Positions 1 through 5,861 of a DNA stretch of 5,895 nt are shown piece after piece. The DNA is from Flectobacillus sp049240685 (lineage in GTDB: Bacteria; Bacteroidota; Bacteroidia; Cytophagales; Spirosomataceae). The DNA lies in contig NZ_JBMLSD010000415.1 in NCBI RefSeq assembly GCF_049240685.1, positions 1-5,895 of the forward strand, in the 5' to 3' direction. The notes below the pieces were generated by a model. The model saw only the letters and a list, made by a program, of their open reading frames with translations, did not search any database and had not been told where the DNA came from. Each line of letters opens with the position of its first letter. The first letter of the stretch is position 1. The translations under genes were made by a program, and so were the position numbers.

Positions 1-60
1 ATGCCTGTTGCCTTGTGCCTAAAACAAATAATCCTGTTCACTTACTCTATCCAAAATTTA

Positions 61-94
61 TCTAATTTTTGATAAATTTATCGTTTTACATTTC
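61..94 (+). promoter_or_regulatory. Candidate promoter of the DUF1080 gene
   Basis: TACATTTC at 87-94 matches seven of eight positions of the Bacteroidota -7 consensus TAnnTTTG. A T-rich TCTAATTTT block lies at 61-69 and could supply a degenerate -33 element: TTTT at 66-69 has a 17-base gap to the -7 box, and TTTG at 68-71 a 15-base gap, against about 19 in the known consensus. The same two blocks, TCTAATTTT and TTACATTT, recur with nearly identical spacing upstream of the GH16 gene at 4925-4958, which strengthens the call. Transcription would start near position 100 and give a leader of about 120 bases. The DNA is AT-rich, so chance matches are possible. Confidence 0.38.
71..82. promoter_or_regulatory. 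Operator-like 12-bp palindrome
   Basis: GATAAATTTATC is a perfect 12-bp palindrome lying between the proposed -33 and -7 elements of the candidate promoter, where a bound repressor would block RNA polymerase. Its right part, AAATTTATC (74-82), also occurs as a direct copy at 54-62, exactly 20 bp upstream, which is about two helical turns. This arrangement fits a dimeric regulator with an additional half-site. No regulator gene is present in the window, and short AT-rich palindromes arise by chance, so the role is inference. Confidence 0.27.
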
Positions 95-221
95 AGAAAT
101 TATGAGAAATCGACAACCTATTACCGATTCTTGCTTTTCAGGATAACAAATACCAAGTATAGTGTTAAATTTAAGGGCAAATTCCCAATTTCTATTTTTA
201 TTCATATCAAAAACTCTTTTT

Positions 222-2018
222 ATGAAAAAATTACTTTTGGTCATGTCTTTGTGTTTGCCATTAGGAAGCTTCGCACAAGAGACTGTTTCTTTGAATGATT
301 TATCATTCTGGAAGCCAACGGGTAAAGCCAACTGGCAAATCGCTGGTGACGTAACTGCCGACCTCACAAAAAATGAAACAATGACCACTCAGGCTGGAAA
401 AGGCATTTTGGTCAACCTCCCTGACGCCAACAACCGTGCAAACTTATTATCTGCTGCTGAATACGGCGATGTAGATGTAGAGTTTGACTTTATGATGGCA
501 TCTCATTCTAACTCTGGTTTTTATTTACAAGGACGTTACGAAATCCAATTGCTTGACAGTTGGGGCGTAAAAAAGCCTGCCTATGGTGACTGCGGTGGTA
601 TCTATAAGCGTCGCAAATTTATTCCACAAGAATACCTTTATGAAGGACACGCACCACGTATCAATGCATGTTTAGCACCAGGTTTGTGGCAACACATGCA
701 GATTTCTTTCCAAGCACCTCGTTTTGATGCTGCTGGTAAAAAAATCGCAAATGCTAAGGTGATTTCTATTAAGTTAAACGGTTATGTTCTTCATGAAAAT
801 GTAGAATTGACTGGTCCAACGGGCGGCCCTATCTCTGAAGATGAAGCGCCACTTGGTCCATTTATGATTCAAGGTGACCACGGTGCTGTAGCTTTCCGTA
901 ACTTCAAAGTAGCTGACCTAAGTGGTAAGCCTGCTGAGATGGCACCTATCGCTTATAAAGTATTCTATGGTAAATTCAGAGAGCCAAAAGATTTTCTTTC
1001 AAAAAAACCAGATGCTACTGGTACCATCAATACCCTATCTTGGGATGTAAGTAAGCAAACCAATGATTTTGCTCAAATCTTCACAACAACCCTTGATGTT
1101 CCGAAGGCTGGTAAGCATTCATTCGAATTCCAACTTGCGGGTAAATATTATGTAAATGTCAATGGCAAAGAATTGTTGCCAGATGCATGGACTTTCTCAA
1201 GAGATAAACGTTTTGCTGAAATGGACTTGCCTGCGGGTAAAGTCCCTGTAGAAATTACCGTATATAAAACAGATGGTTGGATGCCTCCAATCTTAGGTAT
1301 GTGGGTACAAGGCCCAAGTTTTCGCTCAACGGCTTATCATAGCCTAGCTTCTACCTTGGCTGGCCCTCCAGCAGATCCAATTTTATTGGATGCCAAAGAA
1401 CCAATCGTATTCCGTTCGTTTACAGACCTTTTCAAAGATGGTAAAAAATTAAAGCGTGTAGTACACTCGGTAAATGTAGGTAACCCAAGCAACTTGCACT
1501 ATACTTATGACCTAGACAACGGCGCTATCGTTCAAATCTGGAAAGGTGATTTCTTGGATACATCTCCAATGTGGGATGACCGTGGTGATGGTTCTTCACG
1601 TGCTCGTGGAGCCTTATTGACTTTGCCTGACAGTCCTGTATTGGTAGCAAATGCCGACAAAGGTTCTTCTACGGCTACTCCTACCGAAGCAGCAGCATAT
1701 CGTCCGTTAGGGTATGATTTAGATGCCAATGACCTTCCTACTTTCCGTTACAAAATGTTGGGTAGCGAAGTAGAGGACCAAATCCGTGTTACTGATAATA
1801 AGTATTTGACTCGTACTTTGAGTATCAAAAATCCAGCGGGACAAGTAGTTCGTTTGGCTTTGGGCAACGAAATCAGCAAAGTAGCTGACGATACTTACAC
1901 AGTAGATGGCAAAAGCTACTATATCAAGGCTTCGGGTGCTACAATCGAATCGGTAGGTACTCAGAAAGTATTAACTGTACCAGCTTCAGAAAAAGTACAG
2001 TACGCAATTATGTGGTAA
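222..2018 (+). CDS. Secreted DUF1080 / 3-keto-disaccharide hydrolase-domain protein, multidomain
   Basis: This 598-residue protein is probably periplasmic or surface-exposed. The ATG at 222 is chosen because it gives a clean signal peptide: two lysines, a hydrophobic stretch, then SFA before Q19. An in-frame ATG at 162 would add 20 residues ahead of it. Residues about 26-232 form a DUF1080 (3-keto-disaccharide hydrolase, PF06439-like) domain, a jelly-roll fold. Its hallmarks are NSGFYLQGRYEIQLLDSWG (97-115), CGGIY (124-128) and a closing AFRNFKV (224-230). Characterised members cleave 3-keto-glycosides; the substrate here is unknown. Residues about 280-368 look like an all-beta PA14- or carbohydrate-binding-type module (YYVNVNGKEL, 309-318). 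Residues about 390-598 are conserved-looking but unassigned, with DLDNGAIVQIWKGDFLDTSPMW at 430-451 as the most distinctive stretch. It is the first gene of a likely two-gene unit with the propeller-cytochrome gene 117 bp downstream. The family call is firm; the exact reaction is not. Confidence 0.88.
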   Translation: MKKLLLVMSLCLPLGSFAQETVSLNDLSFWKPTGKANWQIAGDVTADLTKNETMTTQAGKGILVNLPDANNRANLLSAAEYGDVDVEFDFMMASHSNSGFYLQGRYEIQLLDSWGVKKPAYGDCGGIYKRRKFIPQEYLYEGHAPRINACLAPGLWQHMQISFQAPRFDAAGKKIANAKVISIKLNGYVLHENVELTGPTGGPISEDEAPLGPFMIQGDHGAVAFRNFKVADLSGKPAEMAPIAYKVFYGKFREPKDFLSKKPDATGTINTLSWDVSKQTNDFAQIFTTTLDVPKAGKHSFEFQLAGKYYVNVNGKELLPDAWTFSRDKRFAEMDLPAGKVPVEITVYKTDGWMPPILGMWVQGPSFRSTAYHSLASTLAGPPADPILLDAKEPIVFRSFTDLFKDGKKLKRVVHSVNVGNPSNLHYTYDLDNGAIVQIWKGDFLDTSPMWDDRGDGSSRARGALLTLPDSPVLVANADKGSSTATPTEAAAYRPLGYDLDANDLPTFRYKMLGSEVEDQIRVTDNKYLTRTLSIKNPAGQVVRLALGNEISKVADDTYTVDGKSYYIKASGATIESVGTQKVLTVPASEKVQYAIMW

Positions 2019-2135
2019 TCATTGGTCTAGGTAAGTTGGTAAAACAAAAGCTTACTCGGCACATAGATTCACTACTTTTTTAAGCTAAAAGAAAACCTTT
2101 TGGCATGAAAAACATCAATTTTGACTTTCAAAACA

Positions 2136-4133
2136 ATGAAAATAAAATCTGTATTCAACTCAGTATCTAAGGCACTCCTATTGGCAGGATGTATGAGTGC
2201 TGGGGCTTTTGCTCAAGATGGCCCAACTGAAAATGATTATTACAAAATCGTAAAAGTACCTATCCCTGAAGGTATCGTTCTTGAAGTGGGAGGTTTGGTA
2301 ACTTTACCTAATGGCGATGTTGCAGTGTCAACACGTCGTGGTGATGTGTATATCATCGAAAACCCAACTTCAACCAAGCCTGTTTATCGTAAATTTGCAA
2401 GTGGTTTGCACGAAATTTTGGGTTTAGCTTACAAAGACGGAAGCCTTTATTGCGCACAACGTGGTGAGTTGACAAAATTGGTTGACAAAAACGGCGACGG
2501 CAAAGCCGAACGCTATGAAACGGTATATGCTTGGCCTATTTCTGGTCACTATCATGAGTACTCATTTGGGCCTAAAATTGGGCCAGATGGCGCATTTTAT
2601 GTAACTGGTAACGTAGGTTTTGGTGACTCTGATTGGTGGGCTGGTAAATCTCTTGTACCTTGGCGTGGATGGACTATGCGTATTACCGAAGATGGCAACA
2701 TGCAACCTTATGCCGCAGGGATGCGTTCTCCGTGTGGGATTGGTATGTTGAATGGCGAATTTTTCTATGGCGATAACCAAGGAGACTGGATGGGTTCTGG
2801 TTTTATCACTCATGTAGAAAAAGGTGATTTCTTGGGTCACCCTGCTTCGTTGCAATGGGCAAACCGTCCTGAATCGCCCGTGAAGATGCGTGCGGATATG
2901 ATTTTTTCAAAAGTTGATCCTCGCGACGACCCGAAAGTAAAACCTGAATATGTGAAAAATGAGCCTATGACTACCATTTATGAAATGGCTCATAAGACCT
3001 ATCCAAACATGAATATCAAATCGCCAGCGGTATGGTTGCCTCACGGGGTATTAGGAGTGTCTACTTCTGAAATTATCGCAGACGAAACGAGTGGTGCATT
3101 TGGTCCATTTGCTGGTCAAATCTTTGTAGGTGACCAAGGTATGTCAAAAATTGCTCGTGTATTTCTCGAAAAAGTTAATGGACAATACCAAGGTGCATCT
3201 TTCGACTTCCGCTCGGGCTTCCGTTCGGGTGTATTGCGTATGTCGTGGGGTACCGACAAAGGTATGTATGTAGGTGGTACAAACCGTGGTTGGGGTTCTG
3301 TGGGTAAAGAAGATTACGGTCTAGAAAGATTGGTTTATACAGGAAAAACGCCTTTCGAAATGAAGGCTGTTCGTGCTATGCCTGATGGCTTTGAAATCGA
3401 GTTTACGATGCCTGTAAACAAAAAGACTGCTGAGGATGTAAACAACTACGACGTATCGAGCTACACATACAAATATCACCCAGTGTATGGTAGTCCGATT
3501 GTAGATCGTAAGGATAATGCTGTACGTGGTGCAAAGGCATCAGAAGATGGTTTGAAAGTAAGAATTGTAGTAGATGGTCTTCGTGAAGGTTATATCCACG
3601 ATATCAAACCAGAAGGTGTTAAATCTGCTAAAGATGGCTTGGCATTGTTACACGGAAGCGCCTACTATACTTTAAACAGCATTCCTACGGGGCCAAAAGC
3701 AAACATTACCTTGGTTACGCCAAAAACTAGAGCTCAACGCGAAAGAGTAGATGCAGGTGCAGCGGCCAATACGCCAGATAATCAAATGAAAGAAGCTGCT
3801 CCAAGTACTGAAGGTATGAAAGGTAGCGCTAAACCAAAAGCTGGTGCTAAAACTGCTGCGGTATCGTCAATTATTTCTGACAAAGAAGCTATGGCATTGT
3901 TGTCAAAACATACTTGTTTGGCTTGTCACAAAGTAAATGAGCGTGCTGTAGGTCCGGCGTATTCGGAAGTAGCAAAACGCAAATATACTAATGCTCAACT
4001 AGAAGCTTTGATTGCAGAACCAAAACCAGAAAACTGGCCAGATTTTGCAACGCCAATGGCGCCAATGAGCCATGTTCCTAAAAAGGATATTCAAAAAATT
4101 GCTGCTTGGATCAACAATCTTAATAAGAAATAG
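2136..4133 (+). CDS. Exported beta-propeller (sugar-dehydrogenase-like) protein with C-terminal cytochrome c domain
   Basis: This 665-residue protein is exported. The ATG at 2136 gives an N-terminal signal ending AFA-Q27; a TTG five codons earlier is less likely. LLLAGC (14-19) also resembles a lipobox, so it could be a lipoprotein. Residues about 40-405 resemble the glucose/sorbosone dehydrogenase-type six-bladed propeller and the related 'putative heme-binding' proteins. Visible hallmarks are DKNGDGKAE (117-125, a calcium-loop-like repeat), H140 just before FGPKIGPDG, GMRSPCG (195-201) and GDNQGDW (212-218). Residues about 408-515 look like an Ig-like beta module. An Ala/Lys-rich linker (about 530-576) leads to a class I cytochrome c domain of c-551 type: CLACH (594-598) binds haem covalently with H598 as axial ligand, GPAYSEVAKR follows at 606-615, and M641 is the likely sixth ligand (M644 is an alternative). 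A role in periplasmic oxidation with electrons passed through haem is inferred; PQQ use and substrate are unproven. The gene shares an orientation and probably a transcript with the DUF1080 gene. Confidence 0.86.
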   Translation: MKIKSVFNSVSKALLLAGCMSAGAFAQDGPTENDYYKIVKVPIPEGIVLEVGGLVTLPNGDVAVSTRRGDVYIIENPTSTKPVYRKFASGLHEILGLAYKDGSLYCAQRGELTKLVDKNGDGKAERYETVYAWPISGHYHEYSFGPKIGPDGAFYVTGNVGFGDSDWWAGKSLVPWRGWTMRITEDGNMQPYAAGMRSPCGIGMLNGEFFYGDNQGDWMGSGFITHVEKGDFLGHPASLQWANRPESPVKMRADMIFSKVDPRDDPKVKPEYVKNEPMTTIYEMAHKTYPNMNIKSPAVWLPHGVLGVSTSEIIADETSGAFGPFAGQIFVGDQGMSKIARVFLEKVNGQYQGASFDFRSGFRSGVLRMSWGTDKGMYVGGTNRGWGSVGKEDYGLERLVYTGKTPFEMKAVRAMPDGFEIEFTMPVNKKTAEDVNNYDVSSYTYKYHPVYGSPIVDRKDNAVRGAKASEDGLKVRIVVDGLREGYIHDIKPEGVKSAKDGLALLHGSAYYTLNSIPTGPKANITLVTPKTRAQRERVDAGAAANTPDNQMKEAAPSTEGMKGSAKPKAGAKTAAVSSIISDKEAMALLSKHTCLACHKVNERAVGPAYSEVAKRKYTNAQLEALIAEPKPENWPDFATPMAPMSHVPKKDIQKIAAWINNLNKK

Positions 4134-4158
4134 ATAGTAAACCAATCTATATAACAAG

Positions 4159-4197
4159 CAAAAGCGGCTACTCCACTGGGGCAGCCGCTTTTGTTTT
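4159..4197 (+). terminator. Strong intrinsic terminator, probably bidirectional
   Basis: CAAAAGCGGCT (4159-4169) and AGCCGCTTTTG (4183-4193) form a perfect 11-bp stem. The 13-base interval can fold further, with CTCC (4171-4174) pairing to GGGG (4178-4181) through one G-U pair. A TTTT-G-TTTT tract follows on the plus strand at 4189-4197, and the AAAA in the left arm reads as TTTT on the minus strand. It starts 25 bases after the stop of the propeller-cytochrome gene and lies 33 bases beyond the end of the convergent SCP2-like gene, so it can end both transcripts. Confidence 0.9.
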
Positions 4198-4225
4198 AAA
4201 GGTATTCGATATAGTGACTCATGTA

Positions 4226-4567
4226 CTATCCTCTTTTCACGACTTTAAATAACTTAGAAAAATGAGGAAGTAAATTCAGACGACCATGTACTTTTATTAA
4301 TCCAGCAGAGGCATACGACGACGCCAATCCTATTGGGTCTTTTATAAAATTCTGAAATGCTGCATAAGACATTTTTATCGAGTTTTCGCACTGCTCCGAG
4401 GAAGCTACATAGCAAGTTGGTACGCCCGTCGTATCTACTATCCACTCTCCTTCTCGTTCGCCATAAATGGTCAAACGAAGCTTCATTGGATGTAAAGAAG
4501 ATACGCTTGGATTAGCAATTAGGGCATCTGGAAAAGTACGTTTGAAAAAATCGTGAATATCAATCAT
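4226..4567 (-). CDS. SCP2-like (sterol carrier protein type) small protein
   Basis: This is a 113-residue protein with no signal peptide or membrane segment, so probably cytosolic. The pattern resembles the SCP-2 sterol-transfer fold, a small alpha/beta domain with a hydrophobic tunnel that binds lipids or acyl groups. Visible features are a beta strand pair with GEWIVD (40-45), the segment SIKMSYAAFQNFIKDP (63-78), equivalent to the family's 'i.ms..df..l..g', and GLIKVHGRLNLLPHFSKLF (89-107), equivalent to the family's 'G.lkv.Gd..la..l..lf'. The length is normal for a stand-alone SCP2 domain. The ATG (complement of 4565-4567) is used as start; no strong ribosome-binding site or promoter was recognised upstream. 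It runs convergently to the glycan-related genes and shares their terminator, with no obvious functional link to them. The ligand is unknown. The family call comes from motif pattern alone. Confidence 0.7.
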   Translation of the reverse strand: MIDIHDFFKRTFPDALIANPSVSSLHPMKLRLTIYGEREGEWIVDTTGVPTCYVASSEQCENSIKMSYAAFQNFIKDPIGLASSYASAGLIKVHGRLNLLPHFSKLFKVVKRG

Positions 4568-4607
4568 GGCTTTGTATAAAGTTAAAATTTGAACAATATA
4601 AATTTAG

Positions 4608-4627
4608 GTCTCTCGGTTGGGAGAGAC
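4608..4627. repeat. Inverted repeat, 7-bp stem with GGTTGG loop
   Basis: GTCTCTC (4608-4614) pairs perfectly with GAGAGAC (4621-4627) around the six-base loop GGTTGG. No T-tract follows on either strand, so it does not look like a terminator. It begins 41 bases upstream of the SCP2-like start codon and could be a 5'-leader hairpin or a protein-binding site for that gene. The right arm also ends just before a possible ATG at 4629. Confidence 0.4.
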
Positions 4628-4628
4628 T

Positions 4629-4735
4629 ATGGAGGTAACTTCTAGAAAGCAATTATCGATTCTGACTATAACATAGTTTATTTACAAGACGGTAACTATG
4701 TTAATCAAGTAAGGAAAGAGTATATCGAACAATAA
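4629..4735 (+). pseudogene. Possible relic of a small protein gene (frame-disrupted)
   Basis: ATG at 4629 follows a purine-rich GGGAGAG (4619-4625) and encodes MEVTSRKQL before a stop at 4674-4676. A second frame, open from 4646 to a TAA at 4733-4735, encodes 29 residues of protein-like composition, including AIIDSDYNIVYLQDGNYVNQ. A one-base frame change near 4641-4648 would join MEVTS to this segment and give a product of about 35 residues. The pattern is loosely like the start of small Bacteroidota proteins that begin 'ME.i...y..I.y', but this resemblance is weak. Chance is a serious alternative, since the frame is short. Confidence 0.2.
4669..4703. repeat. Inverted repeat, 10-bp stem
   Basis: TAACATAGTT (4669-4678) and AACTATGTTA (4694-4703) are perfect reverse complements separated by 15 bases. 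It is AT-rich and overlaps the possible relic reading frame, so either the structure or the coding pattern may be coincidental. No T-tract follows. Confidence 0.35.
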
Positions 4736-4743
4736 TTAAGGCG

Positions 4744-4793
4744 TTTCGGACTTTAGAGAGCATTCTTTGATTCTGTGTGTTAGTAGTCCGAAA
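4744..4793. repeat. Inverted repeat, 9-bp arms, 32-base spacing
   Basis: TTTCGGACT (4744-4752) and AGTCCGAAA (4785-4793) are perfect reverse complements. Their CGGACT/AGTCCG core is more GC-rich than the surroundings, which makes a chance match less likely than for the AT-rich repeats nearby. The interval is long for a simple terminator and no U-tract follows. It could be the closing stem of a structured RNA, the ends of a small decayed element, or a paired protein-binding site. Confidence 0.4.
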
Positions 4794-4798
4794 GAAAG

Positions 4799-4850
4799 GG
4801 AGTTTTAGGTATTGAGTATGTTTTTGATTCTTCTTTATTTTCTAAACTCC
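4799..4850. repeat. Inverted repeat, 9-bp stem with one bulged T
   Basis: GGAGTTTTAG (4799-4808) pairs with CTAAACTCC (4842-4850) if one T is bulged. The loop is 33 bases, T-rich. It begins five bases after the preceding inverted repeat, so the two could be adjacent stems of one folded RNA. Confidence 0.3.
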
Positions 4851-4924
4851 TTAGATTAAATATAGGAATTTTACGGTTAAAATCCAATAAATTATGCAAA
4901 ATAACACCCATAAAATATAATTTT

Positions 4925-4959
4925 TCTAATTTTATATAAAAATATTCATATTACATTTG
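4925..4959 (+). promoter_or_regulatory. Candidate promoter of the GH16 gene
   Basis: TACATTTG at 4952-4959 is an exact match to the Bacteroidota -7 consensus TAnnTTTG. TTTT at 4930-4933, 18 bases upstream of it, fits the -33 TTTG with one mismatch. Transcription would start near 4966 and give a leader of about 59 bases. The containing blocks TCTAATTTT (4925-4933) and TTACATTT (4951-4958) repeat the layout upstream of the DUF1080 gene (gap 17 here, 16 there). The surrounding DNA is very AT-rich, which tempers confidence. Confidence 0.5.
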
Positions 4960-5024
4960 TTCTTTTATATTTCATTTAACATTTCTAATAAAAGGCTTAT
5001 TATCAATACATTAATTTACAAACT

Positions 5025-5861
5025 ATGAAAAAACGCTATGTATTAACTGGACTATGTATTTGCTTACAATTTTGGGCTTTGGCACAAAACATCCCAACGA
5101 AAACCTATCAGTTTGCTTCAAAACCTTCATGGGCTGATGAGTTTAACAAAAATGGACTTCCTGACTCTACTAAATGGAACTATGATGTGGGCGGCCATGG
5201 CTGGGGCAACAATGAACTACAATATTATACTGAAAAAAAACCTAAAAATGCTCGTGTCGAAAACGGTGTACTCATTATCGAAGCCTTAAAGGAAACAGTA
5301 AAGGACAATGCCTATTCATCGGCACGTTTAGTGACCAAAGGCAAAGGGGATTTTCTGTATGGGAGATTCGAAATTAAGGCCAAACTTCCTGAAGGACGAG
5401 GCACTTGGCCCGCCATTTGGATGTTGGCTACTAAGCAAGTTTATAGCAAAACCTATTGGCCTGACAATGGCGAAATCGACATTATGGAGCACGTGGGCTA
5501 CGACCCTGGTCGTGTACATGCCACGGTACATACTCGCGACTTCAATCATATCAAAGGTACTCAGCGCTCAGCCAATAAAATGCTTCCTGATTTTCATACA
5601 GCTTTTCATGTATATCGCGTAGATTGGACACCTGACAAAATAGAGGCATTTATCGATAACGAATTGATCTTGTCTTTTCCCAAAGTAAGCAATCGATGGG
5701 AAGAATATCCATTTGATCAACCTTTCCATATCTTACTAAATATTGCAGTTGGAGGAGGATGGGGCGGTCTCAAAGGAGTAGACGAAAGTATTTTCCCGCA
5801 ACGTATGGAAATTGACTATGTAAGAGTATACCCCCTAAAGTCAGCTCCTAAAAAGAAATAA
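5025..5861 (+). CDS. Secreted GH16 endo-beta-glucanase (laminarinase-like)
   Basis: This 278-residue protein is a single-domain glycoside hydrolase family 16 enzyme of normal length. The ATG at 5025 opens a typical signal peptide (MKKR, a hydrophobic core, then ALA before Q21). No proper lipobox is present, so a soluble periplasmic or secreted enzyme is expected. The GH16 jelly-roll spans about residues 33-271. The active-site motif GEIDIMEHVG (149-158) is the ExDxxE type with the beta-bulge, giving E150 as nucleophile, D152 as helper and E155 as acid/base. Other family marks are WADEF (36-40), NNELQYYT (62-69), YGRFEIKAKLP (112-122), GTWPAIWML (126-134), GGGWGG (243-248) and MEIDYVRVY (261-269). 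This pattern matches the laminarinase / beta-1,3(4)-glucanase group, which cleaves internal beta-1,3 or mixed-linkage glucan bonds with retention of configuration. No carbohydrate-binding module or sorting domain is attached; the tail ends in a lysine-rich SAPKKK. Exact polysaccharide preference cannot be read from sequence alone. Confidence 0.95.
   Translation: MKKRYVLTGLCICLQFWALAQNIPTKTYQFASKPSWADEFNKNGLPDSTKWNYDVGGHGWGNNELQYYTEKKPKNARVENGVLIIEALKETVKDNAYSSARLVTKGKGDFLYGRFEIKAKLPEGRGTWPAIWMLATKQVYSKTYWPDNGEIDIMEHVGYDPGRVHATVHTRDFNHIKGTQRSANKMLPDFHTAFHVYRVDWTPDKIEAFIDNELILSFPKVSNRWEEYPFDQPFHILLNIAVGGGWGGLKGVDESIFPQRMEIDYVRVYPLKSAPKKK

Larger units (their letters stand above)
4568..5024. other. 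457-bp gene-free, hairpin-rich divergent intergenic region
   Basis: This stretch separates the divergent SCP2-like and GH16 genes. Its left 300 bases contain four inverted repeats in a row (4608-4627, 4669-4703, 4744-4793, 4799-4850) and a short protein-like reading frame that may be a gene relic (4629-4735). The right part (about 4855-5024) becomes extremely AT-rich and holds the candidate GH16 promoter. No tRNA, recognised riboswitch or insertion sequence was seen. The promoter of the SCP2-like gene should also lie here but was not recognised. Confidence 0.6.

Noticed and set aside
1..72. Open frame from the first base (MPVALCLKQ...) to a TGA at 70-72
   Set aside because: It is only 23 codons, runs into the candidate promoter and has no recognisable motif. 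The tail of an upstream gene cannot be excluded but is not supported.
162..221. Upstream in-frame ATG extending the DUF1080 protein by 20 residues
   Set aside because: It would place a second hydrophobic stretch before the clear MKKLLL signal peptide that begins at 222, and the extra residues look like translated leader sequence.
2019..2135. Separate promoter or terminator between the DUF1080 and propeller genes
   Set aside because: The best -7-like match, TACTTTTT at 2073-2080, lacks a -33 partner at the right distance, and only 5-bp inverted repeats are present. Cotranscription is simpler.
2562..2855. 97-codon minus-strand open frame inside the propeller gene
   Set aside because: It lies wholly within a confidently assigned gene and its translation has no domain-like pattern. 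The same applies to minus-strand frames at 86-388, 1532-1729 and 5328-5549, and to the alternative plus frame at 5359-5622.
4744..4793. Terminal inverted repeats of an insertion element
   Set aside because: Only 32 bases lie between the arms, with no transposase fragment and no flanking target duplication, so the mobile-element call is not supported.
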